The notes: a model not told the origin generated them from the sequence alone. Counted from the first letter of the stretch, positions 24,517 through 35,314 are shown. The stretch: 52,910 nt of DNA from Lysobacteraceae bacterium (GCA_018969845.1 JAGWXP010000002.1:1-52910), one strand, 5' to 3'. Program-made: numbers and translations.

Positions 24517-25883
24517 ACGTGCGTCTGGCCGATGTCGCGGTATGGACGAAAGGCGCCTTACGCGGCGCGGACACGGCCGTGCACGGCGTCTTCACCGACT
24601 CGCGCAAGCCGGTGGCAGGCGCCTTGTTCGTCGCACTCAAGGGCGAGAACTTCGACGCCCACGATTATCTGGCGCAAGCCAAGGCCGGCGGTGCGACGGC
24701 GGCGCTGCTGGCGCGCCCGGTCGAGGTGGATCTGCCCCAGGTGGTCGTCGCCGATACCTTGCTCGCGCTGGGCGATCTGGCCAGCGCGATCCGCGCGCAG
24801 CGCCACGCGCGTGTGGCCGGCATCACCGGCTCCAATGGCAAGACCACGGTCAAGACGCAATTGGCATCGATCCTGGCGCTGTGCGGCAAGACCCACGTCA
24901 ATAGCGGCAATCTCAACAACGAGGTTGGCCTGCCGTTGTCGATTCTGGCCACGCCCGAGGATGCGCGCTACGCGGTGCTGGAAATGGGTGCGGGCAAACC
25001 CGGCGACATCGCCTATCTTGCCGCCATCGCGCGCCCGGAAATCGCCGTGGTCAACAATGTCGCACCGGCCCACCTGGAGCGCATGGGTTCGCTCGAGGGC
25101 ATCGCGCAAACCAAGGCGGCGATCTACGCGGCCCTGCCGGCGCACGGCATCGCCGTGATCAATGCAGACGATTCCTTCGCCGATTATTTTGCCGGCGTGG
25201 CCGGAACGCGGCGCGTGCTGCGCTTTGGCATCGAGCGCGCCGCCGACGTGCGTGCGCAGATCCGCGCCATCGGCGCGCATTCCGAATTCGCTCTGATCAC
25301 GCCGAGCGGGCGCGTCGACGTGAATCTGCCGCTGCCGGGTCGGCACAACGTGATGAACGCGCTCGCCGCCGCCGCGCTGGCGTTGGCATTCGAGGCGCCG
25401 CTGGCGGCAATCAAACAAGGGCTGGAGACGGCGGCGCCGGTTGCTGGCCGCCTGATCCGTCACGCCATGCCGGGCGGCTGGAGCCTGATCGACGACAGCT
25501 ACAACGCCAACCCGGGATCCGCCGCGGCCGCCATCGCGACACTCGGTGCGGAACCGGGCGAAACCTGGCTGGTGCTGGGTGACATGCGCGAACTCGGCGC
25601 CGATGCGGACAAGCTGCACGCGCAGATCGGCGCACTGGCCAGGCAAAGCGGCATTGCGCATTTGTATACGGTGGGCGAACGGTCGGCTCGCGCGAGCGCG
25701 GCTTTCGGCGCCAACGCGAGACATTTCGCCAGCCAGAAAGAACTGGGCGCGGCGCTCGCCGCCGCCGTTCATCCCGGCGCCGTCGTACTGGTGAAGGGCT
25801 CGCGCGGTTCGGCGATGGAGCGCGTGGTGCAAGCGCTGCTCGGCAACGGCACGGATCAGGGAGGCGCGCGTCATGCTGCTTGA
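24513..25883 (+). CDS. murF: UDP-MurNAc-pentapeptide synthetase MurF
   Basis: The Mur ligase adding D-Ala-D-Ala to UDP-MurNAc-tripeptide in the cytosol. The 456-residue product has the P-loop [20 protein letters not shown] at about residue 106. It also has [51 protein letters not shown] and VLGDMRELG. Overlaps murE by four bases and mraY by eleven. Confidence 0.97.
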   Translation: MNVRLADVAVWTKGALRGADTAVHGVFTDSRKPVAGALFVALKGENFDAHDYLAQAKAGGATAALLARPVEVDLPQVVVADTLLALGDLASAIRAQRHARVAGITGSNGKTTVKTQLASILALCGKTHVNSGNLNNEVGLPLSILATPEDARYAVLEMGAGKPGDIAYLAAIARPEIAVVNNVAPAHLERMGSLEGIAQTKAAIYAALPAHGIAVINADDSFADYFAGVAGTRRVLRFGIERAADVRAQIRAIGAHSEFALITPSGRVDVNLPLPGRHNVMNALAAAALALAFEAPLAAIKQGLETAAPVAGRLIRHAMPGGWSLIDDSYNANPGSAAAAIATLGAEPGETWLVLGDMRELGADADKLHAQIGALARQSGIAHLYTVGERSARASAAFGANARHFASQKELGAALAAAVHPGAVVLVKGSRGSAMERVVQALLGNGTDQGGARHAA

Positions 25884-26961
25884 ACTGGCCGACCTGCTGC
25901 GTGGGCACCTGAGCGCGTTCCATCTGTTCCAGTACGTCTCGTTCCGCACGATCATGAGCGCACTGACCGCGCTGGTGGTCGCCTTGCTGCTCGGTCCGGA
26001 CCTGATCCGCAAACTCGCCGCAGTCAAGGCCGGACAGGTGATCCGCAGCGACGGTCCGCAGTCGCATCTGGCCAAGGCCGGCACGCCGACCATGGGCGGC
26101 GCCCTGATCCTGCTCGCGGTGGCGGTGGCAACCTTGCTCTGGGGCGATCTGCGCAATCGGTATTTGTGGATCGCGCTCGGCAGCCTGCTCGCGTTCGGCA
26201 CGATCGGTTTCTACGACGATTACCGCAAGCTCGTGCTGCGCGACAGCCGCGGCCTGCCGGCGCGCTGGAAGTATTTCTGGCAATCGGTGTGCGGGCTGGC
26301 CGCCGCGCTCGGCCTGTATTTCGTATTGCGCCAGGATTCGCCCGCCGCGCTGGCGCTGTACGTGCCGCTGTTCAAGCAGGTGGCAATTCCGCTGGGGCCG
26401 GGGTTCGTCGCGATCGGCTATTTCATCATCGTCGGTTTTTCCAACGCCGTGAATCTGACCGACGGCCTCGACGGTCTCGCCATCATGCCCACCGTGCTGG
26501 TTGCCGCCGCGCTCGGCGTGTTCGCCTACGCGGCGGGGCACAGCGTGTTTTCGCAATACCTGCAGATTCCCGCCGTGCCGGGCGCGGGCGAGTTGTGCAT
26601 CTTCTGCGGCGCGCTGGCCGGTGCGGGCCTGGGATTCCTGTGGTTCAACGCCTATCCCGCGCAGGTATTCATGGGCGATGTCGGCGCGCTCGCGGTCGGC
26701 GCCGCGCTCGGTACCGTTGCCGTCATCGTGCGTCAGGAAATCGTGCTGCTGATCATGGGCGGTGTGTTCGTGATGGAAACCGCATCCGTGATCCTGCAGG
26801 TGGCGAGCTTCAAACTCACCGGCAAGCGCATCTTCCGCATGGCGCCGATCCATCACCACTTCGAATTGAAAGGCTGGCCCGAGCCGCGCGTGATCGTGCG
26901 TTTCTGGATCATCTCGGTGGTGCTGGTGCTGATCGGTCTGGCGACATTGAAGGTCAGATAA
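25873..26961 (+). CDS. mraY: Phospho-MurNAc-pentapeptide transferase MraY
   Basis: A polytopic inner-membrane enzyme that moves phospho-MurNAc-pentapeptide onto undecaprenyl phosphate to make lipid I. The 362-residue protein has about ten hydrophobic segments and the family motifs [13 protein letters not shown] and YDDYRK (catalytic DD). Also present are [27 protein letters not shown] and [14 protein letters not shown]. The next gene, ftsW, begins after only three bases. The murD expected at this point in most gammaproteobacteria is missing. Confidence 0.97.
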   Translation: MLLELADLLRGHLSAFHLFQYVSFRTIMSALTALVVALLLGPDLIRKLAAVKAGQVIRSDGPQSHLAKAGTPTMGGALILLAVAVATLLWGDLRNRYLWIALGSLLAFGTIGFYDDYRKLVLRDSRGLPARWKYFWQSVCGLAAALGLYFVLRQDSPAALALYVPLFKQVAIPLGPGFVAIGYFIIVGFSNAVNLTDGLDGLAIMPTVLVAAALGVFAYAAGHSVFSQYLQIPAVPGAGELCIFCGALAGAGLGFLWFNAYPAQVFMGDVGALAVGAALGTVAVIVRQEIVLLIMGGVFVMETASVILQVASFKLTGKRIFRMAPIHHHFELKGWPEPRVIVRFWIISVVLVLIGLATLKVR

Positions 26962-26964
26962 CCC

Positions 26965-28164
26965 ATGTTCGGATTCGACCAACAGGCCACCCGCCGCGAC
27001 GAGAGCAAGGGCCGCTACGACCCGGTCCTGATCGTCGTCGCCATCGCGCTGGCGAGCCTGGGTGTGGTCATGGTGACGTCGAGTTCGATCGCCGTCGCCG
27101 ACGGCCAGCACGTCGGGCCGTTCCACTATCTGTTCCGGCACCTGGTCTTTCTCGCCCTCGGCATCGGCTTGTGCGCGCTGACGATGCAGATCGAATTGGA
27201 GTGGTTCGAGCGCAATGCCTTCAGCCTGCTGCTGTTCGCGGTGATCCTGCTGTTGCTGGTGTTCGCGCCGGGTGTCGGCATGCGCATCAATGGCGCGCGG
27301 CGCTGGATCCGTCTGGGAGTCGCGGGTTTCCAGTCTGTCGAGGCGGTCAAGCTGCTGTTCGTGTTTTATCTGGCGAGTTATCTCGTGCGCCAGCACAACG
27401 CCGTGCGCGCGCGCTTTTTCGGCGTGATCAAGCCGGTCGGCGTGGCCGTGGTGCTGGTCGGATTGCTACTGATGCAACCGGATTTCGGCAGCGCGGCGCT
27501 GATCATCGCGGTCTGCGTGGGCATGCTCTGGCTGGGTGGGGCGCGCATGCGCAACCTGCTCTACCTCGCCATTCCGGCGATGCCCGCAATCGCCTGGGCG
27601 GCGCTGACCAGCGACTATCGCGTCAAGCGCCTGACCTCGTTCCTCAATCCCTGGGCCGATCCGTTCAACGACGGCTTCCAGCTCACCCAGGCGCTGATTG
27701 CCGTGGGCCGCGGCGAATGGTTCGGCGTGGGCCTCGGCGCGAGCGTGCAAAAACTCTTTTACCTGCCCGAGGCGCATACCGACTTCATCCTTGCCGTGAT
27801 CGCCGAGGAACTCGGCTTCGCCGGCATCCTGCTCGTGATCGCCCTGTTTGCGGTTCTGGTCGGCCGCGCCCTGTCGCTCGGCCTGCGTGCGGTCGAGCGC
27901 GGCCAGCGTTACGCCGGTTATTGCGCCTTCGGTATCGGCCTGATGCTCGGCCTGCAGGCGCTGGTGTCGATCGGGGTGAACCTCGGCGTCTTGCCGACCA
28001 AAGGGTTGACATTGCCGCTGATCAGTTCCGGCGGATCGAGTGTGCTCATGACGTGCGTGGCAATCGGCGTGCTGCTGCGGGTGAGTTACGAAGTCACGCG
28101 CACGCTGCCGTCCGATGCGCAGATCGTGAAACCCGAGACGTTGCTGCGGGAGGCGCGCGCATGA
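26965..28164 (+). CDS. ftsW: Septal peptidoglycan glycosyltransferase FtsW (SEDS)
   Basis: A SEDS-family polymerase of lipid II at the division septum, partner of FtsI. The 399-residue protein has about ten membrane helices. Key blocks are INGARRWIRLG, DFGSAALI, FFNPWADPFNDGFQ-like LNPWADPFNDGFQ, PEAHTDFILAVIAEELG, and the C-terminal LPLISSGGSSVLMTC. The ATG at 26965 follows mraY by three bases. The stop overlaps the murG ATG. The 1026-residue track ORF across this gene is the murG frame left open upstream. Confidence 0.96.
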   Translation: MFGFDQQATRRDESKGRYDPVLIVVAIALASLGVVMVTSSSIAVADGQHVGPFHYLFRHLVFLALGIGLCALTMQIELEWFERNAFSLLLFAVILLLLVFAPGVGMRINGARRWIRLGVAGFQSVEAVKLLFVFYLASYLVRQHNAVRARFFGVIKPVGVAVVLVGLLLMQPDFGSAALIIAVCVGMLWLGGARMRNLLYLAIPAMPAIAWAALTSDYRVKRLTSFLNPWADPFNDGFQLTQALIAVGRGEWFGVGLGASVQKLFYLPEAHTDFILAVIAEELGFAGILLVIALFAVLVGRALSLGLRAVERGQRYAGYCAFGIGLMLGLQALVSIGVNLGVLPTKGLTLPLISSGGSSVLMTCVAIGVLLRVSYEVTRTLPSDAQIVKPETLLREARA

Positions 28165-29246
28165 ACACGGATGCGCCCGTGCTGATCATGGCCGGCGGCA
28201 CCGGCGGCCACATCTTTCCCGGCATCGCCGTGGCGCATGAGCTGGAGCGTCGCCGCGTGCCGGTGATCTGGCTCGGTGGCAAGACCGGACTGGAAACGCG
28301 GCTCGTGCCGCAACACGGCATCGCGCTGGAGAAAATCGACATCACCGGTGTGCGCGGCAAGGGCCTCGGCGCGCTGCTGGCCTTGCCGATGCGGCTCGGC
28401 GGTGCGGTGCTGGCGGCGCGCAGGATATTGAACAGGCACGCGCCACGCAGCGCGCTGGCGCTCGGCGGCTATGCGGCCGCACCGGGCGGCATCGCCGCGC
28501 GGCTGATGAAGATTCCGCTCGTCGTGCACGAGCAAAACCGCGTCCCCGGCAAGACCAACCGCATGCTGGCGAAGAAGGCCGCGCGCGTGCTCACCGGCTT
28601 CGATGGTGTGATTTTTGATGGTATGCACCCGGGCGCCGAGTGGGTCGGCAATCCGGTACGCGATACCATCGCCGCGATCGCACCGCCCGAACAACGCTAT
28701 GCGGGCCGTCATGGCGCCCTCAAATTGCTCGTGCTCGGCGGCAGCCAGGGCGCGCAGAGCCTCAACACGACGCTTCCGCAAGTGCTGCGCGGACGCGGCG
28801 CGAAATTGCCGGTCGACGTGCGTCACCAATGCGGCGAGGCGCATTTGGATACGGCGCGCAACGCCTATCGTGCAGCGGGCATCGATGCGGATGTGGTCGC
28901 GTTCGAACAGGACATGGCCGCTGCCTACGCCTGGGCGGATCTGGTCATCTGCCGCTCCGGCGCGCTCACGCTCGCCGAACTCGCCGCCGCCGGCTCGCCG
29001 GCGATCCTGGTGCCGTTCCCGCACGCGGTGGACGACCATCAGACCCGGAACGCCGAGGCGATGGTCGCCGCGGGCGGCGCGCGGCTCGTCGCCGAAGGCG
29101 CGGACTTCGCTGCACGTCTGGGCAGGGCCTTCGAGCAGATCGGCGAACGCGACCGTCTGCTCGCGATGGCCAAGTCCGCACGCACGCTGGCCAAGCCGCA
29201 GGCAGCCGCGCGCATCGCCGACGTGTGCCTGGAGGTGGCAGCGTGA
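28161..29246 (+). CDS. murG: Lipid II synthase MurG
   Basis: A GT28 (GT-B) enzyme on the inner face of the membrane that adds GlcNAc to lipid I. The 361-residue product has the G-loop [19 protein letters not shown], then [27 protein letters not shown] and [13 protein letters not shown]. The donor site is [20 protein letters not shown], followed by [14 protein letters not shown]. The ATG overlaps the ftsW stop and the stop overlaps the murC GTG. Confidence 0.97.
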   Translation: MNTDAPVLIMAGGTGGHIFPGIAVAHELERRRVPVIWLGGKTGLETRLVPQHGIALEKIDITGVRGKGLGALLALPMRLGGAVLAARRILNRHAPRSALALGGYAAAPGGIAARLMKIPLVVHEQNRVPGKTNRMLAKKAARVLTGFDGVIFDGMHPGAEWVGNPVRDTIAAIAPPEQRYAGRHGALKLLVLGGSQGAQSLNTTLPQVLRGRGAKLPVDVRHQCGEAHLDTARNAYRAAGIDADVVAFEQDMAAAYAWADLVICRSGALTLAELAAAGSPAILVPFPHAVDDHQTRNAEAMVAAGGARLVAEGADFAARLGRAFEQIGERDRLLAMAKSARTLAKPQAAARIADVCLEVAA

Positions 29247-30697
29247 CTCCGCGCCGCCCAATCACGCCTGCCGACGCCAAACTCGATAGGATCGGGTCCG
29301 ACTTCCGGCGCGTGCATTTCGTCGGCATCGGCGGCGCCGGCATGAGCGGCATCGCCGAGGTGCTGCACAACCTGGGCTACGCGGTTTCGGGTTCAGACCG
29401 CAGCGAGTCTGCGGTGACCCGCCGTCTCGCCGGATTTGGTATACAAATCCACAAAGAACACGCCGCGGTGAACGTGGCCGATGCCGACGTGCTGGTCGTC
29501 TCCGGTGCGATCGCGGCGGACAATCCGGAGCTCGTCGCCGCTCACGCACGGCGCGTGCCGGTGGTGCCGCGCGCAGAGATGCTCGGCGAATTGATGCGCT
29601 TCCGCCGCGGCATCGCGGTCGCCGGCACCCACGGCAAGACCACGACCACGAGCCTGGTTGCGAGCGTGCTTGCCGAAGCGGGCCTGGACCCCACCTTCGT
29701 CATCGGCGGCCAGCTCATCGCCGCCGGCGCGAATGCGCGCCTGGGCAGCGGCGAATTCCTGGTCGCCGAGGCGGACGAGTCGGACGGCTCATTCCTGCTG
29801 CTCAATCCCGTCGTCGCCATCGTCACCAACATCGATGCCGATCACCTGGAAAACTACGGCGGTGATTTCGAGCGCGTGAAGAAGGCGTTTGCCGATTTCC
29901 TGCACCGGCTGCCGTTCTACGGTGTCGCCGTGCTGTGCGTGGACGATGCGAACGTGGCGGAGCTCGCCAGCGACACCGTTCGGCGTACGCTCACCTACGC
30001 GATCGATGCGGCCGCGGACGTACGCGCGAGCAACGTGCGCCAACTGCATGCGCGCATGCGCTTCGATCTGCATCTGCCGAACGCCCCCGCGTTGCCGGTG
30101 GAATTGAATCTGCCCGGCCTGCACAACGTCCGCAATGCGCTCGCGGCGGCGGCGGTCGGCTGGCAACTGGGCGTCGCTGCGCCGACGATTGCGCAGGCGC
30201 TGGAAAACTTCCAGGGCGTCGGTCGGCGCTTTCAGAATCGCGGCGAGATCGCCGTCGACGGTGGCAAGGCGTTGCTGGTCGACGATTACGGCCACCATCC
30301 GCGCGAACTGGCCGCGGTGTTCGCCGCCGCGCGCGGCGGCTGGCCGCAAAGCCGTCTCGTGGTCGCGTTCCAGCCGCACCGCTACACGCGCACGCGTGAC
30401 CTGCTCGACGACTTCGCCGCGGTGCTCGCGCAGGCCGACGTGCTGGTGTTGACCGACGTGTATCCGGCCGGCGAGGCGCCGATCGCCGGTGCCGACGGCC
30501 GTGCGCTGGCGCGCGCGGTGCGCGCACGCGGCAAGGCCGACCCGGTGTTTGTCGACCATCCGCGCGAATTGAAGAACATGCTGCCGGCGCTGCTGCGCGA
30601 TGGCGACCTGCTGCTGATCATGGGCGCGGGCGACATCGGCGCGGCGGCGAACGAAATCGCCGCGGCGGGGACGCTGCAAACGGAGCAGACAAGCTGA
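29243..30697 (+). CDS. murC: UDP-MurNAc-L-alanine ligase MurC
   Basis: The first Mur ligase, adding L-Ala to UDP-MurNAc. The 484-residue protein has [20 protein letters not shown] and the P-loop [16 protein letters not shown]. Also seen are [42 protein letters not shown] and [17 protein letters not shown]. The GTG at 29243 gives a family-length N-terminus; the track start at 28640 lies inside murG. The stop shares one base with the ddl ATG. No murB follows, although some relatives carry it here. Confidence 0.96.
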   Translation: MTPRRPITPADAKLDRIGSDFRRVHFVGIGGAGMSGIAEVLHNLGYAVSGSDRSESAVTRRLAGFGIQIHKEHAAVNVADADVLVVSGAIAADNPELVAAHARRVPVVPRAEMLGELMRFRRGIAVAGTHGKTTTTSLVASVLAEAGLDPTFVIGGQLIAAGANARLGSGEFLVAEADESDGSFLLLNPVVAIVTNIDADHLENYGGDFERVKKAFADFLHRLPFYGVAVLCVDDANVAELASDTVRRTLTYAIDAAADVRASNVRQLHARMRFDLHLPNAPALPVELNLPGLHNVRNALAAAAVGWQLGVAAPTIAQALENFQGVGRRFQNRGEIAVDGGKALLVDDYGHHPRELAAVFAAARGGWPQSRLVVAFQPHRYTRTRDLLDDFAAVLAQADVLVLTDVYPAGEAPIAGADGRALARAVRARGKADPVFVDHPRELKNMLPALLRDGDLLLIMGAGDIGAAANEIAAAGTLQTEQTS

Positions 30698-31632
30698 TGC
30701 GCATCACCGATGCCAGGCAATTCGGTCGCGTCGCCGTGGTCATGGGCGGCAATTCCGCCGAGCGCGAGGTGTCGCTGGATTCCGGCCGCAATGTGCTCGC
30801 CGCGCTCAAGGCGCGCGGCGTGGACGCGCACGGCATCGACGGCATTCCGGCCCTGCTCGATGCGTTGCGCGCCGGGCATTTCGCGCGCGTGTTCAACATC
30901 CTGCACGGCCGCGGCGGCGAGGACGGAGTGTTGCAGGGCGCACTGGCCTCGCTTGGCGTGCCGGTCACTGGCTCGGGCGTGCTCGGTTCGGCGCTATCGA
31001 TGGACAAGATCCGCACCAAGCAAGTGTGGCAATCGCTTGGCCTGCCGACACCGCGCTACGCGCGCCTGGGTGCGGGCGAGGATATCGTCGCCGCGGTGGC
31101 AAAGGTTGAACTGCCGGTCGTGGTGAAACCTTCGCACGAAGGCTCCAGCGTCGGCATTACGCGCGTGCGCAAACATGCGGACATTGCCGCGGCGGTGGAA
31201 CTGGCTGCGCGCTACGACGGCGAACTGCTGATTGAACAATTGATCGACGGCAGCGAATACACCGTTGGCGTGTTGCAAGGCGCGGCGCTGCCCTCGATTC
31301 ACATCGTGCCCAAGGGCGAGTTCTACGACTATCACGCCAAGTACGTCGCCGAGGACACGCAATACATATGCCCGGGGTTGGACGACGCCGGCGAGCGTGA
31401 AATCCGAGTTCTTGCCCTGGCTGCGTTTGACGCCGCCGGCTGCGCCGGCTGGGGGCGCGTGGATTTCATGCGCGATCGTGCGGGCGCCTTCTTCCTGCTC
31501 GAAGTGAACACCACGCCCGGCATGACCAGCCATTCGCTGGTGCCCAAGGCCGCGGGCGCGGTAGGCATCGATTTCGAGGAACTGTGCTGGCGCATTCTGG
31601 AGACAAGCTTCGGTGATGGAGCCGCGCCATGA
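30697..31632 (+). CDS. ddl: D-alanine--D-alanine ligase
   Basis: An ATP-grasp enzyme making the D-Ala-D-Ala dipeptide used by MurF. The 311-residue product shows [35 protein letters not shown] and [16 protein letters not shown]. It also has [14 protein letters not shown] and the C-terminal metal and substrate site [20 protein letters not shown] followed by [12 protein letters not shown]. DdlB type by position. Overlaps murC by one base and ftsQ by four. Confidence 0.96.
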   Translation: MRITDARQFGRVAVVMGGNSAEREVSLDSGRNVLAALKARGVDAHGIDGIPALLDALRAGHFARVFNILHGRGGEDGVLQGALASLGVPVTGSGVLGSALSMDKIRTKQVWQSLGLPTPRYARLGAGEDIVAAVAKVELPVVVKPSHEGSSVGITRVRKHADIAAAVELAARYDGELLIEQLIDGSEYTVGVLQGAALPSIHIVPKGEFYDYHAKYVAEDTQYICPGLDDAGEREIRVLALAAFDAAGCAGWGRVDFMRDRAGAFFLLEVNTTPGMTSHSLVPKAAGAVGIDFEELCWRILETSFGDGAAP

Positions 31633-32408
31633 GCAATCGAATCCTGCTCAAGACTGTGTCGTGGCTGATCGCGCTGACCCTGGTCGCGCTGCCGGTGATC
31701 GGCGTGCTCGAAGGCTGGTTCGCGGCGAATCGCTGGCCGGTGCGCTATCTGCAGGTCGAAGCCGAATACAACCACGTCAGCGCCGAACAGATCCGCGCCG
31801 CCGCGACCACGCAACTGGGCAAAGGCTTCTTTGCGCTGGATCTGGACGACGTGCGCGTCGCGGTCGCGCGTCTGCCCTGGGTCGCCAGCGTGGAAGCGCG
31901 CAAGCGCTGGCCGGACACGCTGATCCTGCGGGTGCGCGAGCGTCAGCCGTTTGCGCGCTGGGGTGCGGGGCGCCTGATCGATCGCGACGGCTCGCTGTTT
32001 GCGGTGCCGGGCGGCGATGTGCTGCAGGGCCTGCCGCAACTCGATGGGCCCGACGACGCACAGGTGCTGGTGGTGGATTTTTATTCGAGCTTGGTGCGCC
32101 GGTTTTCCGGCAGCGGACTGATCCTGTCCGGCGTGAGCCTGAGTCCGCGCGGCAGCTGGACGCTCACGCTCGCCAACGGCGCGCAGATCCTGCTTGGCCA
32201 CAAGCTGACGGATCTGCGTCTGTCGCGTTTCCTCGCCGTGCTGCCGCAATTGACCGCTGCGCATCCGGGTGGTTTCCAGCATGCCGATCTGCGCTACAGC
32301 AATGGCTTCGCGGTGTTGTGGGCGGCCAGCCCCGCACCGGCGGCGCCGGCTTCCGATTCCTCCAAGACGGGCGCGCCGCCGGCCGCCAAGCCCGAGGCTC
32401 ATACATGA
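31629..32408 (+). CDS. ftsQ: Cell division protein FtsQ
   Basis: A bitopic divisome protein bridging FtsBL and the rest of the complex. The 259-residue product has one transmembrane helix at about residues 8-28 ([19 protein letters not shown]). A POTRA domain follows ([40 protein letters not shown]). Then comes the beta domain with RQPFARWG and [11 protein letters not shown]. The last 30 residues are an Ala/Pro-rich tail. The stop overlaps the ftsA ATG. Confidence 0.95.
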   Translation: MSNRILLKTVSWLIALTLVALPVIGVLEGWFAANRWPVRYLQVEAEYNHVSAEQIRAAATTQLGKGFFALDLDDVRVAVARLPWVASVEARKRWPDTLILRVRERQPFARWGAGRLIDRDGSLFAVPGGDVLQGLPQLDGPDDAQVLVVDFYSSLVRRFSGSGLILSGVSLSPRGSWTLTLANGAQILLGHKLTDLRLSRFLAVLPQLTAAHPGGFQHADLRYSNGFAVLWAASPAPAAPASDSSKTGAPPAAKPEAHT

Positions 32409-33643
32409 CGAAAGCCAAAAGCGACAAGTCCCTGATCGTGGGCCTGGACATCGGCACCTCCAAGGTGGTGGCCATCGTCGGCGAATACGCGCCAGGCGAA
32501 ACCGTCGAGGTGATCGGCATCGGCTCGCACGCCTCGCACGGGCTCAAGCGCGGCGTGGTCGTGGACATCGAATCGACCGTGCAATCGATCCAGCGCGCCG
32601 TCGAGGAAGCCGAACTGATGGCCGGTTGTGAGATCCGCTCGGTTTACGCCGGCATCTCCGGTAGCCACATCAGCGGCCGCAATTCGCACGGCACCGCGCC
32701 GATCCGCGATCGTGAAGTGACGGCGGCCGATGTCGAGCACGTGCTCGACGCGGCTTGCGCCGTGGCCATCCCCGCCGACCAGCGCGTGCTTTACAAGGAG
32801 CCGCAGGAATACATCGTCGACGGTCAGGAGGACATCCGCCATCCGATCGGCATGAGCGGCGTGCGTCTGGAAGCGAATGTGCACATCGTCACCGGCGCGG
32901 TGAGCACGGCGCAGAACATTACCAAATGCGTTAACCGTTGCGGTCTGCAGGTGGACGACCTGATCCCGGCGGCGATCGCCTCAAGCAAAGCGATTCTGGT
33001 GCCCGACGAGCGCGAACTGGGCGTGTGCATGGTCGACGTCGGCGCCGGCACCACCGACATCGCGATCTATATCCAGGGTGCGATCCGGCACACGGCGAGT
33101 CTGCCGATCGGCGGCGATCAAGTTACCAACGACATCGCCCACGGCTTTCGCACGCCGACTGCGCACGCCGAAGACATCAAGGTCAAGTACGCCTGCGCAC
33201 TGGCCCAGCTAGCGCATGCAGAGGAAACCATCCAGGTGCCCAGCGTCGGCGACCGACCGCCGCGGCGTCTGGCAAGGCAGACGCTCGCCGAGTGGGTGCA
33301 GCCGCGCTACGAGGAACTGTTCGGCATGGTGCAGGCGGAACTGCGCCGCTCCGGATTCGAAAGCATGGTCGCCGCCGGCGTCGTGCTCTCTGGCGGCTCG
33401 GCCAAGATGGAAGGTGTCGTCGAACTGGCCGAAGAAGTGTTCCACCTGCCAGTGCGCGTGGGTCTGCCGCAGCACGTGACCGGGCTGACCGATGTGGTCG
33501 GCAATCCGATTCACGCCACCGGCGTGGGCCTGCTGCTGTACGGCAGCCGACAGGACAACGTGCGCACGCCGATCGCCGTGCCAGGCAGTGGTGCGGGCGG
33601 CGTGATCGAACGGGTGATGCAGTGGATCAAAGGAGAGTTTTAG
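32405..33643 (+). CDS. ftsA: Cell division protein FtsA (actin-like FtsZ tether)
   Basis: An actin-fold ATPase that anchors FtsZ to the membrane and recruits the divisome. The 412-residue product has IVGLDIGTSKVVAIVGEY (phosphate 1), VDVGAGTTDIAIY (phosphate 2) and VVLSGGSAKMEGVVELAEEV (adenosine site). An amphipathic C-terminal end (VIERVMQWIKGEF) serves as the membrane anchor. The ATG at 32405 overlaps the ftsQ stop. Unlike most junctions in this cluster, it is followed by a long structured gap before ftsZ. Confidence 0.96.
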   Translation: MTKAKSDKSLIVGLDIGTSKVVAIVGEYAPGETVEVIGIGSHASHGLKRGVVVDIESTVQSIQRAVEEAELMAGCEIRSVYAGISGSHISGRNSHGTAPIRDREVTAADVEHVLDAACAVAIPADQRVLYKEPQEYIVDGQEDIRHPIGMSGVRLEANVHIVTGAVSTAQNITKCVNRCGLQVDDLIPAAIASSKAILVPDERELGVCMVDVGAGTTDIAIYIQGAIRHTASLPIGGDQVTNDIAHGFRTPTAHAEDIKVKYACALAQLAHAEETIQVPSVGDRPPRRLARQTLAEWVQPRYEELFGMVQAELRRSGFESMVAAGVVLSGGSAKMEGVVELAEEVFHLPVRVGLPQHVTGLTDVVGNPIHATGVGLLLYGSRQDNVRTPIAVPGSGAGGVIERVMQWIKGEF

Positions 33644-33932
33644 TTCATGGCCGTAGATGGGACATCCTGTCGCCAATCCGGCACGGCGAGTTCGGTACAC
33701 GCCCGAACCCGCCTTCGCCGATCCGGTGGATCGGCGGGCGAGTCAACCCGACTCGCGTGGGTTCATTTTGTCGTGCAGGGAAGCGCGGCAGGGTCCGAAA
33801 CGGACCCGCCCGGCAACGGGCAACGTGCGGGGCATACGCCTGTCCCGTGCGGCTGGCGGCGTTAAGGAGATGCCGGCGGCGAATCACAACTACTTCAATG
33901 CGTTTAACCCTGGCTAGCGGAGGTTGGGAATC
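33644..33932 (+). other. Structured ftsA-ftsZ intergenic region with five stem-loops
   Basis: A 289-bp gap with no credible gene but five consecutive short perfect stems. They are GTTCGG/CCGAAC (33690-33708), CGCCGATCC/GGATCGGCG (33716-33736), CGAGTC/GACTCG (33739-33755), GGGTCCG-AAA-CGGACCC (33791-33807) and GCCCG-GCAA-CGGGC (33808-33821). The last has a GNRA-type loop. No U-tract follows any of them, so they are not simple terminators. The region ends with GGAGG nine bases before the ftsZ ATG. It may be a structured leader controlling FtsZ synthesis, an RNA-processing site or a cluster of REP-like units. Confidence 0.7.
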
Positions 33933-35105
33933 ATGTTCGAACTGGTCGAAAAACTCGCACCGAATGCGGTGATCAAGGTCCTGGGCGTGGGTGGTGGCGG
34001 CGGCAACGCGGTCGCGCACATGGTCGGCTCGCACGTCGATGGCGTGGACTTCGTCTGCGCCAACACCGACGCGCAGGCGCTAAAGATGAGCGGCGCCAAA
34101 TTCACGCTGCAGCTCGGCAGCAATGTCACCAAGGGCCTGGGCGCCGGCGCCAATCCGGAAGTCGGACGTCAGGCCGCGCTCGAAGATCGCGAGCGCATCG
34201 TCGAGACTCTGCACGGCACCGACATGGTCTTCATCACCGCCGGCATGGGCGGCGGCACTGGCACCGGCGCCGCACCCGTGGTCGCGCAGCTCGCCAAGGA
34301 AATGGGGGTCCTCACGGTGGCCATCGTCACCAAGCCGTTCCCCTTCGAAGGCCGCCGCCGCATGCAGGTGGCGCTGAAGGGCATCGAGGATCTGTCCCAG
34401 CACGTGGATTCGCTGATTACGGTGCCGAACGAGAAGTTGCTGACCGTGCTCGGCCGCGACGTCACCCTGCTCAGCGCGTTCAAGGCTGCCAACGACGTGC
34501 TGCTCGGCGCCGTGCAGGGCATCGCCGACCTGATTACCCGTCCGGGTCTGATCAACGTCGATTTCGCCGATGTGCGCACGGTCATGTCGGAGATGGGCAT
34601 GGCGATGATGGGTACGGGTTCGGCGCGCGGCGACGACCGCGCGGTAGCTGCGGCCGAGGCGGCGGTGAACAATCCGCTGCTTGAGGACGTGAACCTGTCC
34701 GGCGCGTGCGGGATTCTCGTGAATGTCACCGCTGGCGCCAACCTGACCATGCGCGAATTCAACGAGATTGGCGACGTGGTGCACCAGTTCGCCTCCGAGG
34801 ACGCGACCGTGGTCATCGGCACGGCGCTCGATTCCGAACTTCAGGACGAGGTGCGCGTGACCGTGGTCGCGACCGGGCTGAATCGCAACGCGGCCCGCCA
34901 GGTCGTGCGCCGCGAACAGCCCGCGGTCGTGGAGCGCCCGCGCATCATCACGCGCACCGGAACGGACGATCTGCCGGTGGACTACCTCAAACCGCCGGCG
35001 ACGACACCGGCCACCCGCGCCGTATCCGAGTCTCCGAAAGCCAGGGCCGAGACCCAGAGCGACTGGCTGGATATTCCGGCCTTCCTCCGCAAGCAGGCCG
35101 ACTGA
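33933..35105 (+). CDS. ftsZ: Cell division GTPase FtsZ
   Basis: The tubulin-like GTPase that forms the Z ring. The 390-residue product has KVLGVGGGGGNAVAHM and CANTDAQAL. The GTP loop is AGMGGGTGTGAAPVVAQ, and VDFADVRTVMSEMGMAMMG carries the T7 catalytic Asp. A Pro/Thr-rich linker leads to the conserved tail DWLDIPAFLRKQAD, which docks on FtsA and ZipA. GGAGG lies nine bases before the ATG at 33933; the track start three codons upstream is TTG. Confidence 0.98.
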   Translation: MFELVEKLAPNAVIKVLGVGGGGGNAVAHMVGSHVDGVDFVCANTDAQALKMSGAKFTLQLGSNVTKGLGAGANPEVGRQAALEDRERIVETLHGTDMVFITAGMGGGTGTGAAPVVAQLAKEMGVLTVAIVTKPFPFEGRRRMQVALKGIEDLSQHVDSLITVPNEKLLTVLGRDVTLLSAFKAANDVLLGAVQGIADLITRPGLINVDFADVRTVMSEMGMAMMGTGSARGDDRAVAAAEAAVNNPLLEDVNLSGACGILVNVTAGANLTMREFNEIGDVVHQFASEDATVVIGTALDSELQDEVRVTVVATGLNRNAARQVVRREQPAVVERPRIITRTGTDDLPVDYLKPPATTPATRAVSESPKARAETQSDWLDIPAFLRKQAD

Positions 35106-35171
35106 CGGGCACGAATTCTTTCCGCGGCCTCATTTACCCGGCATGGCGGCGTAGCCGTGCCATCCTCCGCC

Positions 35172-35206
35172 AACGGCGGCGATCTTGGGTCGCCGCCGTT
35201 TTCTTG
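35172..35206 (+). terminator. Rho-independent terminator after ftsZ
   Basis: AACGGCGGCGA pairs perfectly with TCGCCGCCGTT (11 bp) across a TCTTGGG loop, and TTCTTG follows with the stem's own TT. It should end transcription of the dcw cluster before lpxC. Confidence 0.88.
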
Positions 35207-35249
35207 TGACGGGATACCGCAATCGCCAACGGCCGACAGTTGGAACGCA

Positions 35250-35267
35250 TGTTGCATTTGTGCAACA
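35250..35267. promoter_or_regulatory. Perfect dyad upstream of lpxC
   Basis: TGTTGCA and TGCAACA face each other across TTTG, about 100 bp upstream of the lpxC ATG and about 50 bp upstream of its candidate -10. It could be an operator. A related GTTGC/GCAAC dyad lies upstream of mraZ. Confidence 0.45.
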
Positions 35268-35314
35268 CATTGTGGGAATTTTGCATCGATTTACTTTTCC
35301 CGCCGATTTGCCTG

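Noticed and set aside
25411-27396. 661-residue minus-strand ORF opposite murF, mraY and ftsW
   Set aside because: Low-complexity Gln/Arg/His-rich translation, no recognisable domain, fully antisense to three certain genes.
26166-28160. Long upstream extension of the murG frame (part of the 1026-residue ORF) across mraY and ftsW
   Set aside because: Arg-rich translation without motifs; real genes occupy the other frame. The murG ATG is at 28161.
33657-33917. Small ORF in the ftsA-ftsZ gap
   Set aside because: Its translation is Arg/Pro-rich and it runs straight through the stem-loop array. The structure explains the region better than a gene.
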